A stretch of 64,000 nt of DNA, from the NCBI RefSeq assembly GCF_018333375.1, contig NZ_BORW01000008.1:124001-188000 (forward strand), written 5' to 3'. Shown here piece after piece: positions 9,560-18,077 of this stretch. How positions within the stretch are numbered: position 1 is the stretch's first letter; every line of letters begins with the position of its first letter. This DNA comes from Paenibacillus cookii (GTDB lineage: Bacteria; Bacillota; Bacilli; Paenibacillales; Paenibacillaceae). A model generated the notes under the pieces. That model saw nothing but the letters and a program-made list of their open reading frames with translations, did not search any database and was not told the origin of the DNA. A program made the translations under genes and the position numbers.

Positions 9560-10603
9560 ATGATGGATGTTTCGCTGATGGATCGGATGCTGCCCGCGCC
9601 GGTCAACGGCGGCTTTCGGATGGACGGCTGGTGGGTATGGTGCGGTTCGGTCATACGCGGCGAGGACGGGCGCTATCATATGTTTGCTTCCCGATGGCCC
9701 GACTGGCTGCCGATGCATCCGGGCTGGCTTCTCCGCTCGGAGATCGTCAGAGCCGTATCGGATACGCCGGAGGGACCTTATCTTTACGCCGAAACGGTGC
9801 TTCCCGCCAGGGGGGCGGAGTATTGGGACGGGCGCAGCACGCATAATCCTCATATTATCCGGCATGGCGGCAAGTATTTCCTCTACTATATGGGCTCCAC
9901 GCATCCGTTTGCGGAGGCGAAACCCGGGGAGGAGATTGGGCTGGATGACTGCCGTGCGATCACGGCGAGGGCGAACAAACGGGTAGGCTTGGCCGTATCG
10001 GACAGCGTGTTCGGACCATGGGAGCGGATGGATTCCCCGATTTTGCCTGTGCGCCCCGGCAAGTTCGACAGCTACCTGACTTCCAACCCGGCGCCTTGCG
10101 TCAGGGAGGACGGATCGGTGCTCCTGATTTATAAGGCGCGGAAATATGAAGGACACGCGTACGGCAACATGACGCTTGGCGCGGCGATGGCGGATGGGCC
10201 GGAGGGACCTTACCGCGTCATCCGCGAGGAGCCGTTGTTTCCGCCCGACGTGCATGTGGAGGACCCGTTCATTTGGCGGACCGATAACGGATACGCCATG
10301 ATCGCCAAAGATATGGAAGGCCATCTTTGCGGCGAGAAGCACGGCGGCATTTTGGCTTTATCGGACAACGGGACGGATTGGCGGTTAGCCGATGCCCCTA
10401 AAGCTTATTCGCGGGAAATTTTATGGGATGACGGACGGAAGCGGGTGATGGGCAGCTTCGAGCGGCCTTTCCTTTTGTTCCAGGACGGCCGGCCGACGCA
10501 TCTGTTTGCGGCGACCGCCGACGGTCCGGGAGGTTTCCGTCATGCGCGGCAGACATGGAATATGGTGATACCGCTCTCGGCAGACCCGCCGGGCGGCCTG
10601 TAG
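9560..10603 (+). CDS. Five-bladed beta-propeller glycoside hydrolase (GH43/GH117-like)
   Basis: The 347-residue protein consists of propeller blades with recurring motifs of the GH43/62/32/68/117 superfamily: HNPHIIRHGGKYFLYYMGS, RVGLAVSDSVFGPWER, SNPAPCVREDGSVLLIYK, and VEDPFIWRTDNGYAMIAKD with its Glu-Asp pair. The start is taken at the ATG at 9560, three bases after the upstream stop and behind GGGCGGGAG; an earlier in-frame start would overlap the upstream gene by about 90 bases. There is no signal peptide. It probably removes a side-chain sugar from imported oligosaccharide. The exact family cannot be settled by eye, and the usual N-terminal catalytic Asp of GH43 is not obvious. Confidence 0.7.
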   Translation: MMDVSLMDRMLPAPVNGGFRMDGWWVWCGSVIRGEDGRYHMFASRWPDWLPMHPGWLLRSEIVRAVSDTPEGPYLYAETVLPARGAEYWDGRSTHNPHIIRHGGKYFLYYMGSTHPFAEAKPGEEIGLDDCRAITARANKRVGLAVSDSVFGPWERMDSPILPVRPGKFDSYLTSNPAPCVREDGSVLLIYKARKYEGHAYGNMTLGAAMADGPEGPYRVIREEPLFPPDVHVEDPFIWRTDNGYAMIAKDMEGHLCGEKHGGILALSDNGTDWRLADAPKAYSREILWDDGRKRVMGSFERPFLLFQDGRPTHLFAATADGPGGFRHARQTWNMVIPLSADPPGGL

Positions 10604-10614
10604 GAGGGAGAGCT

Positions 10615-12834
10615 ATGCGGCATACGGATTGGATCCAAGCGGCGCCGGGCGTATGGAAGACGACCCTCGGCAGCCCGGAGGGGCTGACGCCGCTCACCTG
10701 CATGAAACGGAAGCCGAAAACGGAAGCGATGGCCGGGATGCCGGATGTTCCGCTTCCGATAGAATGGGAGGAAATCGCATTCACCGAGCTCAAAGCAGGC
10801 GGGAGCCTGCTGTCGTTTCCGCTCGGCCAAAGCGAGGAGCTGTACGGCGCCGGCCTGCAGTTCATGCGGATGAATCAGCGCGGCCGAACCCGATACCTGC
10901 GGGTAAACAGCGATCCCCGGCAGGATACGGGGGAGACGCATGCGCCCGTCCCTTTTCTGGTGAGCGGGCGCGGGTACGGCGTGCTGGTGGATACCGCGCG
11001 GGCCGTCACGATGTACTGCGGGTCGACGCTGCGGCAGCATGAAGGCGCCGCGGCAGAGGCACGCGACCGCAATACGGATCGCGGCTGGAAAGCGACGCCG
11101 GCGTCGGACCGGCTGGAAATCCGGCTCCCGCCGGAAGGCGCGGCGGTATACCTGTTTGCCGGTCCCGGCATGATGGATGCGGTGCGCCGCTACAACCTGT
11201 TCTGCGGCGGGGGCGTTTTGCCCCCGCGCTGGGGGCTGGGCTTCTGGCACCGCGTCCCGACGCTGTACCGGGATGAAGAGGTCGAGCGGGAGGCGATGGA
11301 GTTCCGCGCAAGGGACATTCCTTGCGACGTCATCGGGCTGGAGCCGGGCTGGCATTCGGCGAGTTACCCTTGCACTTATGAATGGGGTGCGGACCGTTTC
11401 CCCGATCCGGCCGGATTCGTTTCCCGCATGCGGCAGGCCGGGTTCCGGCTCAATCTGTGGGAGCATCCCTACATATCGCCGCGGTCGGAATTGTACGGCG
11501 AGATGCAGGCGCTGTCCGGCGATTACGCCGTATGGGGCGGCCTTGCCCCCGACTTTGCGCTGGAGAAGGCGAGGGAGCTGTACGCCGCCCAGCATGAACG
11601 GGAGCATGTCAGCCTCGGCATAGCCGGCTACAAGCTGGACGAGTGCGACGGCAGCGAGCTGACGCGCAATTCATGGATGTTCCCGGCGCATGCGGCCTTT
11701 CCGTCCGGACATGACGGGGAGCAAATGCGGCAGCTGTACGGGTTGCTGCTGCAGGACATCACAAGCGGCCTCTATCGCCGGAAAAACCTGCGGACTTACG
11801 GGCTTGTCCGGGCCTCCAACGCGGGCGCGTCGTCGCTTCCGTACGTGCTGTACTCGGATTTGTACGACCACAGGCAATTTGTAAGGGCGCTGTGCAACGC
11901 ATCGTTTTGCGGGCTGCTTTGGAGCCCGGAGGTGCGCCGGACCGAAAGCACCGAAGACTGGGTGCGGCGGATGCAGACGGTTTGCTTCTCGCCGCTGGCA
12001 ATGCTGAACGCCTGGGGGGACGGCGTGAAGCCGTGGAGCGATCCCGCAGCGGAGGCGGAGATCCGCCATTATATCCGTTTGCGGATGCGCCTGCTGCCTT
12101 ATTTGTATACCGTATTCGCCGAATATGAGGCGAACGGGACGCCTCCGTTTCCGGCCATGCCGCTCGTGCTGGACGAAGCAAAGCGCACGAAGCAGCGCGC
12201 CGCATCCGCCGCCGGAGAAAATCATCCGGACGCTGCAGCCTTAAACGGTGCCTCTCCCAAAGGACCGATCCAAGCCTTCGATGTGCTTGATACTTCGGAG
12301 GGAGCCTACGGAACCCGGCTTGGGCGCGAATGGGATGACCAGTTTTGCATCGGGCGCGATCTGCTTGTCGCGCCGATGTTTGCGGGCGAAACCGGAAGGG
12401 ATGTGCTGCTGCCGGAGGGCGTCTGGTATGAAGCCGAAACCGGCGTGCGCCGCGAGGGGGGGCGCGTCATCCGCGTGGAGTGCCCGCTGGAACGCCTCCC
12501 GCTTTTCGTTCGCGAGGGTGCCGTCATTCCGATGATGCCTGCCTTAAGCCATGTGCCCGAAGGAGACATTCCGATCGAGCTGGTCCATTTTGGATCCGCA
12601 CCGGGCGAAAGCCTGCTGTACGACGATGACGGAGAGACCTTTGATTACGAACAGACCGGCGGATGCTGGCGTAAAGTGACGGTGGCCAAAACCGCGGACG
12701 GGAGCTTTTCCGGCACCGTGGAGCCGGGAGGAGCGGGAAGCCGATACCGCATCGCGGGCTGGCGTTTCGGGCAGACCAGCTTGCCGCCGGAAGCATCTGA
12801 ACCTGCGAATAGAGGAGGAATATGCAATGAGTGA
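10615..12834 (+). CDS. Glycoside hydrolase family 31 protein
   Basis: This 739-residue protein shows the GH31 architecture. It has an N-terminal beta-sandwich with LYGAGLQFMRMN, a TIM barrel starting near PPRWGLGFWHR, the ECDG segment GYKLDECDGSE where Asp342 takes the place of the catalytic nucleophile, and a C-terminal beta domain with LPLFVREGAVIPM and LYDDDGETFDYE. GH31 members cleave alpha-glucosides, alpha-xylosides or alpha-galactosides. There is no signal peptide. The start at 10615 is set by GGAGGGAGAGCT. An Ala/Lys-rich insertion around residues 520-550 interrupts the barrel's end. It overlaps the following GH88 gene by 8 bases, so the two are coupled. The substrate is unknown. Confidence 0.85.
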   Translation: MRHTDWIQAAPGVWKTTLGSPEGLTPLTCMKRKPKTEAMAGMPDVPLPIEWEEIAFTELKAGGSLLSFPLGQSEELYGAGLQFMRMNQRGRTRYLRVNSDPRQDTGETHAPVPFLVSGRGYGVLVDTARAVTMYCGSTLRQHEGAAAEARDRNTDRGWKATPASDRLEIRLPPEGAAVYLFAGPGMMDAVRRYNLFCGGGVLPPRWGLGFWHRVPTLYRDEEVEREAMEFRARDIPCDVIGLEPGWHSASYPCTYEWGADRFPDPAGFVSRMRQAGFRLNLWEHPYISPRSELYGEMQALSGDYAVWGGLAPDFALEKARELYAAQHEREHVSLGIAGYKLDECDGSELTRNSWMFPAHAAFPSGHDGEQMRQLYGLLLQDITSGLYRRKNLRTYGLVRASNAGASSLPYVLYSDLYDHRQFVRALCNASFCGLLWSPEVRRTESTEDWVRRMQTVCFSPLAMLNAWGDGVKPWSDPAAEAEIRHYIRLRMRLLPYLYTVFAEYEANGTPPFPAMPLVLDEAKRTKQRAASAAGENHPDAAALNGASPKGPIQAFDVLDTSEGAYGTRLGREWDDQFCIGRDLLVAPMFAGETGRDVLLPEGVWYEAETGVRREGGRVIRVECPLERLPLFVREGAVIPMMPALSHVPEGDIPIELVHFGSAPGESLLYDDDGETFDYEQTGGCWRKVTVAKTADGSFSGTVEPGGAGSRYRIAGWRFGQTSLPPEASEPANRGGICNE

Positions 12835-14005
12835 ACAGACTTTACAACAAGCCGAAGCCAAACCGCTGCAACCGGCAGAGATCCCTGCTTCCGTCCAAGT
12901 TTGGGCGGACGGCGCGTGGGACCGGATTCGCCACAAAATCGGACGGACCAGCCGCCGCATCGGCGTCAGCTGCCCGCATGCCTCCGTGAACGGCGTATAC
13001 GACGATATGCGCGTGTCCTGGTGGACGGCCGGCTTCTGGCCGGGCATTTTATGGCAGCTGTCCGCGGACGGCGGACAACCCGAATTCAGGGACATCGCGG
13101 AACGGTGCGAAGAACGGCTCGATGAACCGCTGCATGCGCTGGCGGTGCACCATGATTCGGGGTTTATCTGGCTGCTTTCCGCCGTGGCCAACTACCGTAT
13201 CACGGGCAATGAACGCTCCCGGCAGCGGGGGCTGATGGCGGCATCGCAGCTGGCGAGCCGTTTTAACCTGAAGGGACGGTATATCCGGGCTTGGCATGAT
13301 GCGGAGAACATCAACCGTGCCGGCTGGTCGATCATCGATACGATGATGAACCTGCCGCTGCTGTATTGGGCTTCGGAAACGACGAACGACCCGCGCTTCC
13401 GGCATATCGCCGCCGCGCATGCGGAAACGGTCCTTGAGCATTTCATGCGCCCGGACGGATCGAGCTATCACATTTTGCGCTTTGACGCCGAAACCGGGGA
13501 ACTGCTCGGCGCGGATGCCGGGCAGGGTTATGCGGAGGATTCGGCCTGGGCGAGGGGCAGCGCCTGGACGTTGTACGGGATGGCGCTTTCCTATAAATAT
13601 ACCGGAAACGAAGCGTTTTTGACCGCAGCCAAGCGGGCCGCGCATTTCTTTTTGGCCCATCTGCCGGAGGATTACGTGCCTCATTGGGACTTCCGGGCGC
13701 CCCGGAACGACGACACGCCGCGCGACACCTCGGCCGGCGCCTGCGCCGCCTGCGGGCTGATCGAGCTTGCGGCCCATGTTCCCGCAGGAGAAGGCCAAAC
13801 GTATTTGGACGCCGCCGGACGGCTTGTCCGCGCCCTGGATGAGCAATACGGCGCTTGGGACCGGGAGGACGAGGAAGGGTTGATTTTGTCGGGTACCTCC
13901 AATCTGCCGGGCGGGGTGCACATCGATACGCCGCTTATTTACGGAGACTACTTCTTCGTGGAGGCCGTCTCGAGGCTGCGCGGTTCCAAGCTCGGTTTTT
14001 GGTAA
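12827..14005 (+). CDS. Unsaturated glucuronyl hydrolase, GH88 family
   Basis: This 392-residue (alpha/alpha)6-barrel protein carries the two acidic residues expected in GH88: D110 in HHDSGF and D171 in SIIDTMMNLPLL. It also has the family motifs SWWTAGFWPG, GYAEDSAWARGSAW and DTSAGACAA. GH88 enzymes hydrate the 4,5-double bond of unsaturated uronic acids left by polysaccharide lyases, releasing a 5-keto-4-deoxyuronate. Its presence implies that a lyase acts upstream on the target polysaccharide; no lyase gene is in this window. Without a signal peptide it is cytoplasmic. The RBS GAGGAGGAA and the 8-base overlap with the GH31 gene fix the start. Confidence 0.92.
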   Translation: MSEQTLQQAEAKPLQPAEIPASVQVWADGAWDRIRHKIGRTSRRIGVSCPHASVNGVYDDMRVSWWTAGFWPGILWQLSADGGQPEFRDIAERCEERLDEPLHALAVHHDSGFIWLLSAVANYRITGNERSRQRGLMAASQLASRFNLKGRYIRAWHDAENINRAGWSIIDTMMNLPLLYWASETTNDPRFRHIAAAHAETVLEHFMRPDGSSYHILRFDAETGELLGADAGQGYAEDSAWARGSAWTLYGMALSYKYTGNEAFLTAAKRAAHFFLAHLPEDYVPHWDFRAPRNDDTPRDTSAGACAACGLIELAAHVPAGEGQTYLDAAGRLVRALDEQYGAWDREDEEGLILSGTSNLPGGVHIDTPLIYGDYFFVEAVSRLRGSKLGFW

Positions 14006-14069
14006 CGGATGTACGAAATAGGAGGCTATTGAACAGGACACGGGACAAGGAAAGGGGATCGGGAGAAGC

Positions 14070-15932
14070 ATGGGGAATCGGAAGGGGCATCAGACGGACA
14101 TCAACCTACCGGGACGCGAGTATCCATCGGCCGTCCGCGAGGAAAATCTGCTGGATGATCCTCTGCAGGCCGTAAACGATGGCCCGGAGGCCGGGGACGA
14201 AGCCCATGAGCGAAGGATCGCCTGGTGGCGCGAAGCGAGGCTCGGCCTGTTCATTCATTGGGGGCCTTACGCGCTTCCGGCCGGCGAGTGGAACGGGGAA
14301 GAGGTCAAAGCTTCCTACAGCGAGCATATTATGCTGCGCGCCCGCATCCCGGTGCAGGCTTACGAGGAAATGGCCGAGCGTTTCAACCCTACCGCCTTCG
14401 ATGCCGGCAGATGGGTGCGGACCGCCAAGCGGGCCGGGTTGAAATATATTATTTTTACCGCCAAACATCATGACGGATTTGCGATGTACGACTCGAGAAT
14501 ATCCGACTACTCCATCGTGCGGCATACGCCGTTCGGGCGGGACCCGTTGAAGGAATTGGCCGAAGCGTGCCGCGAGGAAGGACTGGTATTCGGCATTTAT
14601 TATTCGCACGCCATGGATTGGCATGACCCGGACTCGCAGGGCAACACCTGGGATTATCCCGGCAACATCGGCGCCTACGACGAGGTGGAGAGCTGGATTC
14701 ACGATGAAGACAAACGTTCCCGGTTCGACCAATATCTTCACCGCAAATCGCTGCCGCAGGTGCGCGAGCTGCTGACCGAATACGGCAAGGTGGGGCTGAT
14801 GTGGTTCGACTGCGGGGGCAAGCTGACCCGGGAGCAGGGGGAAGCGTTTCTGACCACCGTTCACGCCCTGCAGCAGGACTGCCTGGTGAACAGCCGCGTC
14901 TGGAAAAGCCCGCTCGGGGATTACGCCAACACCTCCGACAATCAGCTTGAAACCCGGGCCGTCCGCAGGGACTGGGAAAATATCATCACGCTGAACGACT
15001 CCTGGGGCTATAAAAAATCGGATGCCAACTGGAAGCGGCCGGATGCCATCATTCGCCAAATCATCGACGTGGTCAGCAAAAACGGCAATCTCGTCATCAA
15101 CGTCGGACCGACGGCCACGGGCGAATGGGATCCCGTCTCCGAATCGATCCTGCTGGAGGTGGGCGAGTGGCTGCAGGCGAACGGGGAAAGCATTTACGGC
15201 GCGGGAGCGTCGCCGACCGCCAAGCCGTCTTGGGGAAGATGCACGCTGAAAGGCCGTACGCTGTACCTGCACATATACGACCGGCCTGCGGATGGACAGC
15301 TGGTGGTGCCGGGGCTGCTAAGTCGGGTCGAGCGGATCTACCCCCTGGCAGGAGGGGAGGATTTGGCGTTCCGGCGGCAGGGCGCACAGGATATTGTCGT
15401 ATTCCTGGACGATGGGCTGCAGATTCCGGACGGAAAACCGGTCGTCCTGGCGGTCCTATGCGCCGAAGCGGTCCAAGGAAATCCCGTCCGGTTGCTGATG
15501 GACGGCCCGGGTTCGCCGCCGATGTACGAGCTGGGGGTTTTTGAAAGCGAAATTTCCGGCTCCGCGCTCCGCTACGACACGGGCAAAAAAAACCGCGACA
15601 ACCTGCTCGATTGGTCCGACCCTGCGGATTTTGCGTTCTGGAACATACGCACTTCAGGCCCCTGCACATTTACGGCAAGCCTGGTTTACGGATGCGGCGC
15701 GGACGGGGGAGGTTCCTACCGCTTGGAGGCTTCCGCTCCCGGTCAAACGCTCCGTCAAAAGGTCGAGCCGACCGGAGGTCCATACGAATTCCGCGAATTC
15801 GAAGCCGGCATCCTTCATTTTCCGGATGCGGGCGAATACCGGATCGAGCTGCATGCCGAACGGATCGAAGGCGCGTATTTGATGCAGCCGCGGCAACTGA
15901 GGTTAACGCCGGCGGCCAAATCTTTTATATAA
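14070..15932 (+). CDS. Alpha-L-fucosidase, GH29 family
   Basis: This 620-residue protein has a GH29 catalytic barrel (about 50-350). Motifs include ARLGLFIHWGPYALP, YIIFTAKHHDGFAMYDS, GIYYSHAMDWHDPD and GLMWFDCGG, in which Asp247 corresponds to the retaining nucleophile, then NGNLVINVGPTATGEW. C-terminal beta-sandwich regions follow, with a further domain around 470-610. There is no signal peptide, so it should act on imported oligosaccharide. Together with the GH95 enzyme it points to a fucosylated glycan. The RBS GATCGGGAG precedes the start. The region ends at the terminator at 15936-15979, which closes the catabolic cluster. Confidence 0.9.
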   Translation: MGNRKGHQTDINLPGREYPSAVREENLLDDPLQAVNDGPEAGDEAHERRIAWWREARLGLFIHWGPYALPAGEWNGEEVKASYSEHIMLRARIPVQAYEEMAERFNPTAFDAGRWVRTAKRAGLKYIIFTAKHHDGFAMYDSRISDYSIVRHTPFGRDPLKELAEACREEGLVFGIYYSHAMDWHDPDSQGNTWDYPGNIGAYDEVESWIHDEDKRSRFDQYLHRKSLPQVRELLTEYGKVGLMWFDCGGKLTREQGEAFLTTVHALQQDCLVNSRVWKSPLGDYANTSDNQLETRAVRRDWENIITLNDSWGYKKSDANWKRPDAIIRQIIDVVSKNGNLVINVGPTATGEWDPVSESILLEVGEWLQANGESIYGAGASPTAKPSWGRCTLKGRTLYLHIYDRPADGQLVVPGLLSRVERIYPLAGGEDLAFRRQGAQDIVVFLDDGLQIPDGKPVVLAVLCAEAVQGNPVRLLMDGPGSPPMYELGVFESEISGSALRYDTGKKNRDNLLDWSDPADFAFWNIRTSGPCTFTASLVYGCGADGGGSYRLEASAPGQTLRQKVEPTGGPYEFREFEAGILHFPDAGEYRIELHAERIEGAYLMQPRQLRLTPAAKSFI

Positions 15933-15935
15933 AAG

Positions 15936-15979
15936 AACAGCCCGCTGCCGGTTTTCCGGTCCGGGTTGTTTCTTTTTTT
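15936..15979 (+). terminator. Intrinsic terminator at the end of the glycan catabolic cluster
   Basis: The outer arms AACAGCCCG and CGGGTTGTT (one G-U pair) and inner arms CCGG/CCGG are followed by a T-rich tract at 15971-15979. It lies immediately after the GH29 stop and just before the TrmB promoter. Confidence 0.85.
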
Positions 15980-15983
15980 CGGG

Positions 15984-16027
15984 TTGACATGTGATGGCTC
16001 TATGAGTAGTATTTATAAATAATACTA
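15984..16027 (+). promoter_or_regulatory. Promoter with overlapping palindromic operator for the TrmB-family gene
   Basis: TTGACA at 15984-15989 and TAGTAT at 16007-16012 are separated by 17 bases, a good sigma-A promoter. The -10 element begins an inverted repeat, TAGTATT-N7-AATACTA (16007-16027), which also contains the self-complementary ATTTATAAAT. The overlap with the -10 suggests repression. A related site lies upstream of the next gene at 16868-16890. Confidence 0.75.
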
Positions 16028-16052
16028 TAAAATCCGAAAAAGGGGTGAGTCC

Positions 16053-16835
16053 ATGATCGAGGAATTGCGAAGCATCGGCTTGTCCGATTTGGAGGCGAGA
16101 ATTTACCTTGCCCTGCTGGAAGAGCCGGAGATTTCGGGATATGAAGTGGCGAAAAGGGTATCCGTATCCCGAACCAACGTTTATGCCGCCTTGCGCGCGC
16201 TTACGGACAAAGGGGTGTGCCGCACGATTGAGGCCGAACCCGTTTTGTACGATGCCGTTCCGATCGCGGAGCTGATCCGCACGATGAAAACGCGTTTCGA
16301 CCAAACCTCCAGGCTGCTGCTGCAGGAGCTGGATGCGCCTCCGAAAAAGGCGGCGTCCTTTTATTCCTGGAAAGGAGAGCAAGCGCTGCGGCAGGCGATG
16401 GATCGGGTGATCGCCAACAGCGAGCGCAGCATTATCGTCGATGTATGGTCCGAAGATTTTCAAGCGATGGAAGAAGCGCTGCTGGATGCCGAAGGGCGGG
16501 GCGTTCGCGTCATCGTCATGACGATCGGCAAGGTTCATACGCCGCTGAAGGAAGTCATCACCCACCTGAGGAGTGCGGACTGGGAAGGGCATATATCGAG
16601 GAAATTTTCCGTTTTAGCCGACGGCAAGGCCGCATTGATCGGAAGCTTTGGCAAAACCGTCAAATTGTCCGCGCTGGAGACGGACCATCCGTCGATCATC
16701 GAGCTTTTGAAAAACGGATTTTACCATGATCTGGTCGGCGAGCGGATCGAACGGGATTTTGGCGATGCATTGGCGGAGAACTACGGCAAGGATTACGAAA
16801 AGATCATTGCCTCTTACCGGGAGCTGCTCGCCTAG
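16053..16835 (+). CDS. TrmB-family transcriptional regulator
   Basis: The 260-residue protein starts with a TrmB-type winged helix-turn-helix (residues 3-75: LSDLEARIYLALLE, ISGYEVAKRVSVSRTNVYAALRALTDKG). A C-terminal TrmB-like domain follows (about 100-230), starting FYSWKGEQALRQAMDRVI with the strand SERSIIVDVWSEDF. Known for the family: TrmB proteins bind sugars or sugar phosphates through this domain and control sugar genes; they are most common in archaea but occur in Firmicutes. It sits alone between a glycan cluster and a phosphatase gene with its own promoter/operator, so it is probably autoregulated and controls the phosphatase. The start follows AAAAAGGGGTGAG. Confidence 0.88.
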   Translation: MIEELRSIGLSDLEARIYLALLEEPEISGYEVAKRVSVSRTNVYAALRALTDKGVCRTIEAEPVLYDAVPIAELIRTMKTRFDQTSRLLLQELDAPPKKAASFYSWKGEQALRQAMDRVIANSERSIIVDVWSEDFQAMEEALLDAEGRGVRVIVMTIGKVHTPLKEVITHLRSADWEGHISRKFSVLADGKAALIGSFGKTVKLSALETDHPSIIELLKNGFYHDLVGERIERDFGDALAENYGKDYEKIIASYRELLA

Positions 16836-16867
16836 GGCCGGCTCCGCCTCTTTTGCGGATTTTGTAG

Positions 16868-16890
16868 TAGTATTTATGAATACCATTAAA
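16868..16890 (+). promoter_or_regulatory. Second copy of the TrmB-linked operator, upstream of the phosphatase gene
   Basis: TAGTATTTATGAATAC at 16868-16883 matches the site at 16007 (TAGTATTTATAAATA) with one change over 15 bases, and continues with a related CATTAAAA. It lies 31 bases before the start codon at 16914, so the same regulator probably controls both genes. A TTGCGG at 16853-16858 could serve as -35. Confidence 0.6.
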
Positions 16891-16913
16891 ATGTCGAAGG
16901 AGTTGTATTTTGT

Positions 16914-17711
16914 ATGATCCAAGCGAATGTCGATGAAATTCGGGACGTTTTAACCCGCACCGGGCAGCTGCTTTTGCAAAAATATAACCGCGAGCAGCCG
17001 CCGCAAACCCGGGAGCTTCTGATCGAACGTTTCAACGATGCCAACGGCTGGGCCGAACGGGAGATTCGAAAGGCTTTGGAGCCCCGTTATCCCGGCGTGT
17101 GCTGGTCGGAAGCCGAGCTGGATGCCGGCAAACAGGCCGATCCCGAATTCGGCGGGGCCTATTGGGTGCTCGATCCGATCGACGGCGCGGTGCATCTGCA
17201 CCAAGGGTTTGCGTTCTGGTCGACCTCTTTGTGCCTGATCGAAGACGGCGTTCCCGTCTTTGCCGCGGTATATGATGCGAACCAGGGTGAGTTTTTTTAT
17301 GCTCTTCGGGGTCAGGGGGCGTTTCTGAACGGAAAACGGATCGGGGTGGCGCGGAAAACGAAACTGAAGGATGCACTGCTGCTGACGGCACCGCCGAACA
17401 AAGTCGACGTCGAACCGGAAAACGTCCGCTACACCTCCTGGAGCTTCGGCAAGCTGCTCCCCGAATCGACGGCCGTGCGCATGCTGGGTTCCGTCGCGCT
17501 CCAAATGGCGTACGTCGCCTGCGGCCGGATGGATGCTTACTGGGAATACGGGCGGGAAATCTACGACTGGATGGCCGGTGCCCTGCTGATCGAAGAAGCG
17601 GGGGGAAGCGTGTCGGACGTGGACGGCAAGCCGTTTGCCTGGGGAACTTCAGGCGTCATCGCCGGATATGAACCTTTGCGGTTCAGCATTCAAAAGGTGT
17701 TGGCGGAGTAA
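16914..17711 (+). CDS. Inositol monophosphatase-family protein
   Basis: This 265-residue protein has the fold markers of the IMPase/SuhB/CysQ family: metal-binding acidic residues in WSEAELD (about 64-70), the motif DPIDG (D87, D90), and the C-terminal YDWMAGALLIEEAGG. Family members remove phosphate from inositol phosphates, fructose bisphosphate or nucleotide phosphates. The usual DPIDGT reads DPIDGA, and the following segment is VHLHQGF rather than the common NF..GF, so the substrate may be unusual. It is preceded by a copy of the operator found at the TrmB-family gene, which suggests a sugar-phosphate-linked role. A terminator follows at 17738-17767. Confidence 0.85.
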   Translation: MIQANVDEIRDVLTRTGQLLLQKYNREQPPQTRELLIERFNDANGWAEREIRKALEPRYPGVCWSEAELDAGKQADPEFGGAYWVLDPIDGAVHLHQGFAFWSTSLCLIEDGVPVFAAVYDANQGEFFYALRGQGAFLNGKRIGVARKTKLKDALLLTAPPNKVDVEPENVRYTSWSFGKLLPESTAVRMLGSVALQMAYVACGRMDAYWEYGREIYDWMAGALLIEEAGGSVSDVDGKPFAWGTSGVIAGYEPLRFSIQKVLAE

Positions 17712-17737
17712 GCAAGCGGTGATGGCGGGAGGAATGT

Positions 17738-17763
17738 CCGGGGCAGCATGCCCCGGTTTTTTT
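17738..17763 (+). terminator. Intrinsic terminator after the inositol monophosphatase-family gene
   Basis: CCGGGGC and GCCCCGG form a perfect 7-base stem around AGCAT, followed by seven T residues. Confidence 0.88.
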
Positions 17764-17883
17764 GCGTCCGGAGTCCGGCATAATCAGGGGGTGAATTGGC
17801 ATTTACGGCTGCCAAAGAGGCACATAAGGGACATGGAAAAACATGTCGATTCAGGACTTTCGATGCAATCTTTTCTGGAACTA

Positions 17884-17949
17884 TTTACAAATATTAGCAT
17901 GGCATCTAAAATGGATATAGGCGTTTAAATTAAAGCGCTTTAATTTAAA
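17884..17949 (+). promoter_or_regulatory. Promoter and perfect 26-bp palindromic operator upstream of the GH8 gene
   Basis: TTTACA at 17884-17889 and TAAAAT at 17907-17912 are 17 bases apart. Just downstream, 17924-17949 is a perfect palindrome of 13-base half-sites centred on a CG, with core TTAAAGCGCTTTAA. This is the size, symmetry and position of a LacI-family operator that blocks initiation. Sites with 13/14 and 12/14 matches to this core flank the promoter region of the sugar operon at 61.3-61.4 kb, which encodes a LacI-family protein. An isolated AAAGGAGGTG directly after the palindrome has no convincing reading frame behind it. About 130 bases of leader separate the palindrome from the start codon. 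Confidence 0.85.
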
Positions 17950-18077
17950 GGAGGTGTTCGGACGAGGCTGTTTTGTTTAACCGTTATTACTTTTCCAACC
18001 AGATGCTGCATGACGTCACCCGGCTTAAACAGGCAAAGGCACGGACCTAAATTCGACTTTAAAGGAGAGTAAGGAAA

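Noticed and set aside
17973..18050. Possible 24-residue leader peptide (TTG start) before the GH8 gene
   Set aside because: The AAAGGAGGTG is about 18 bases from the TTG, too far for normal initiation, and the peptide has no recognisable regulatory pattern.
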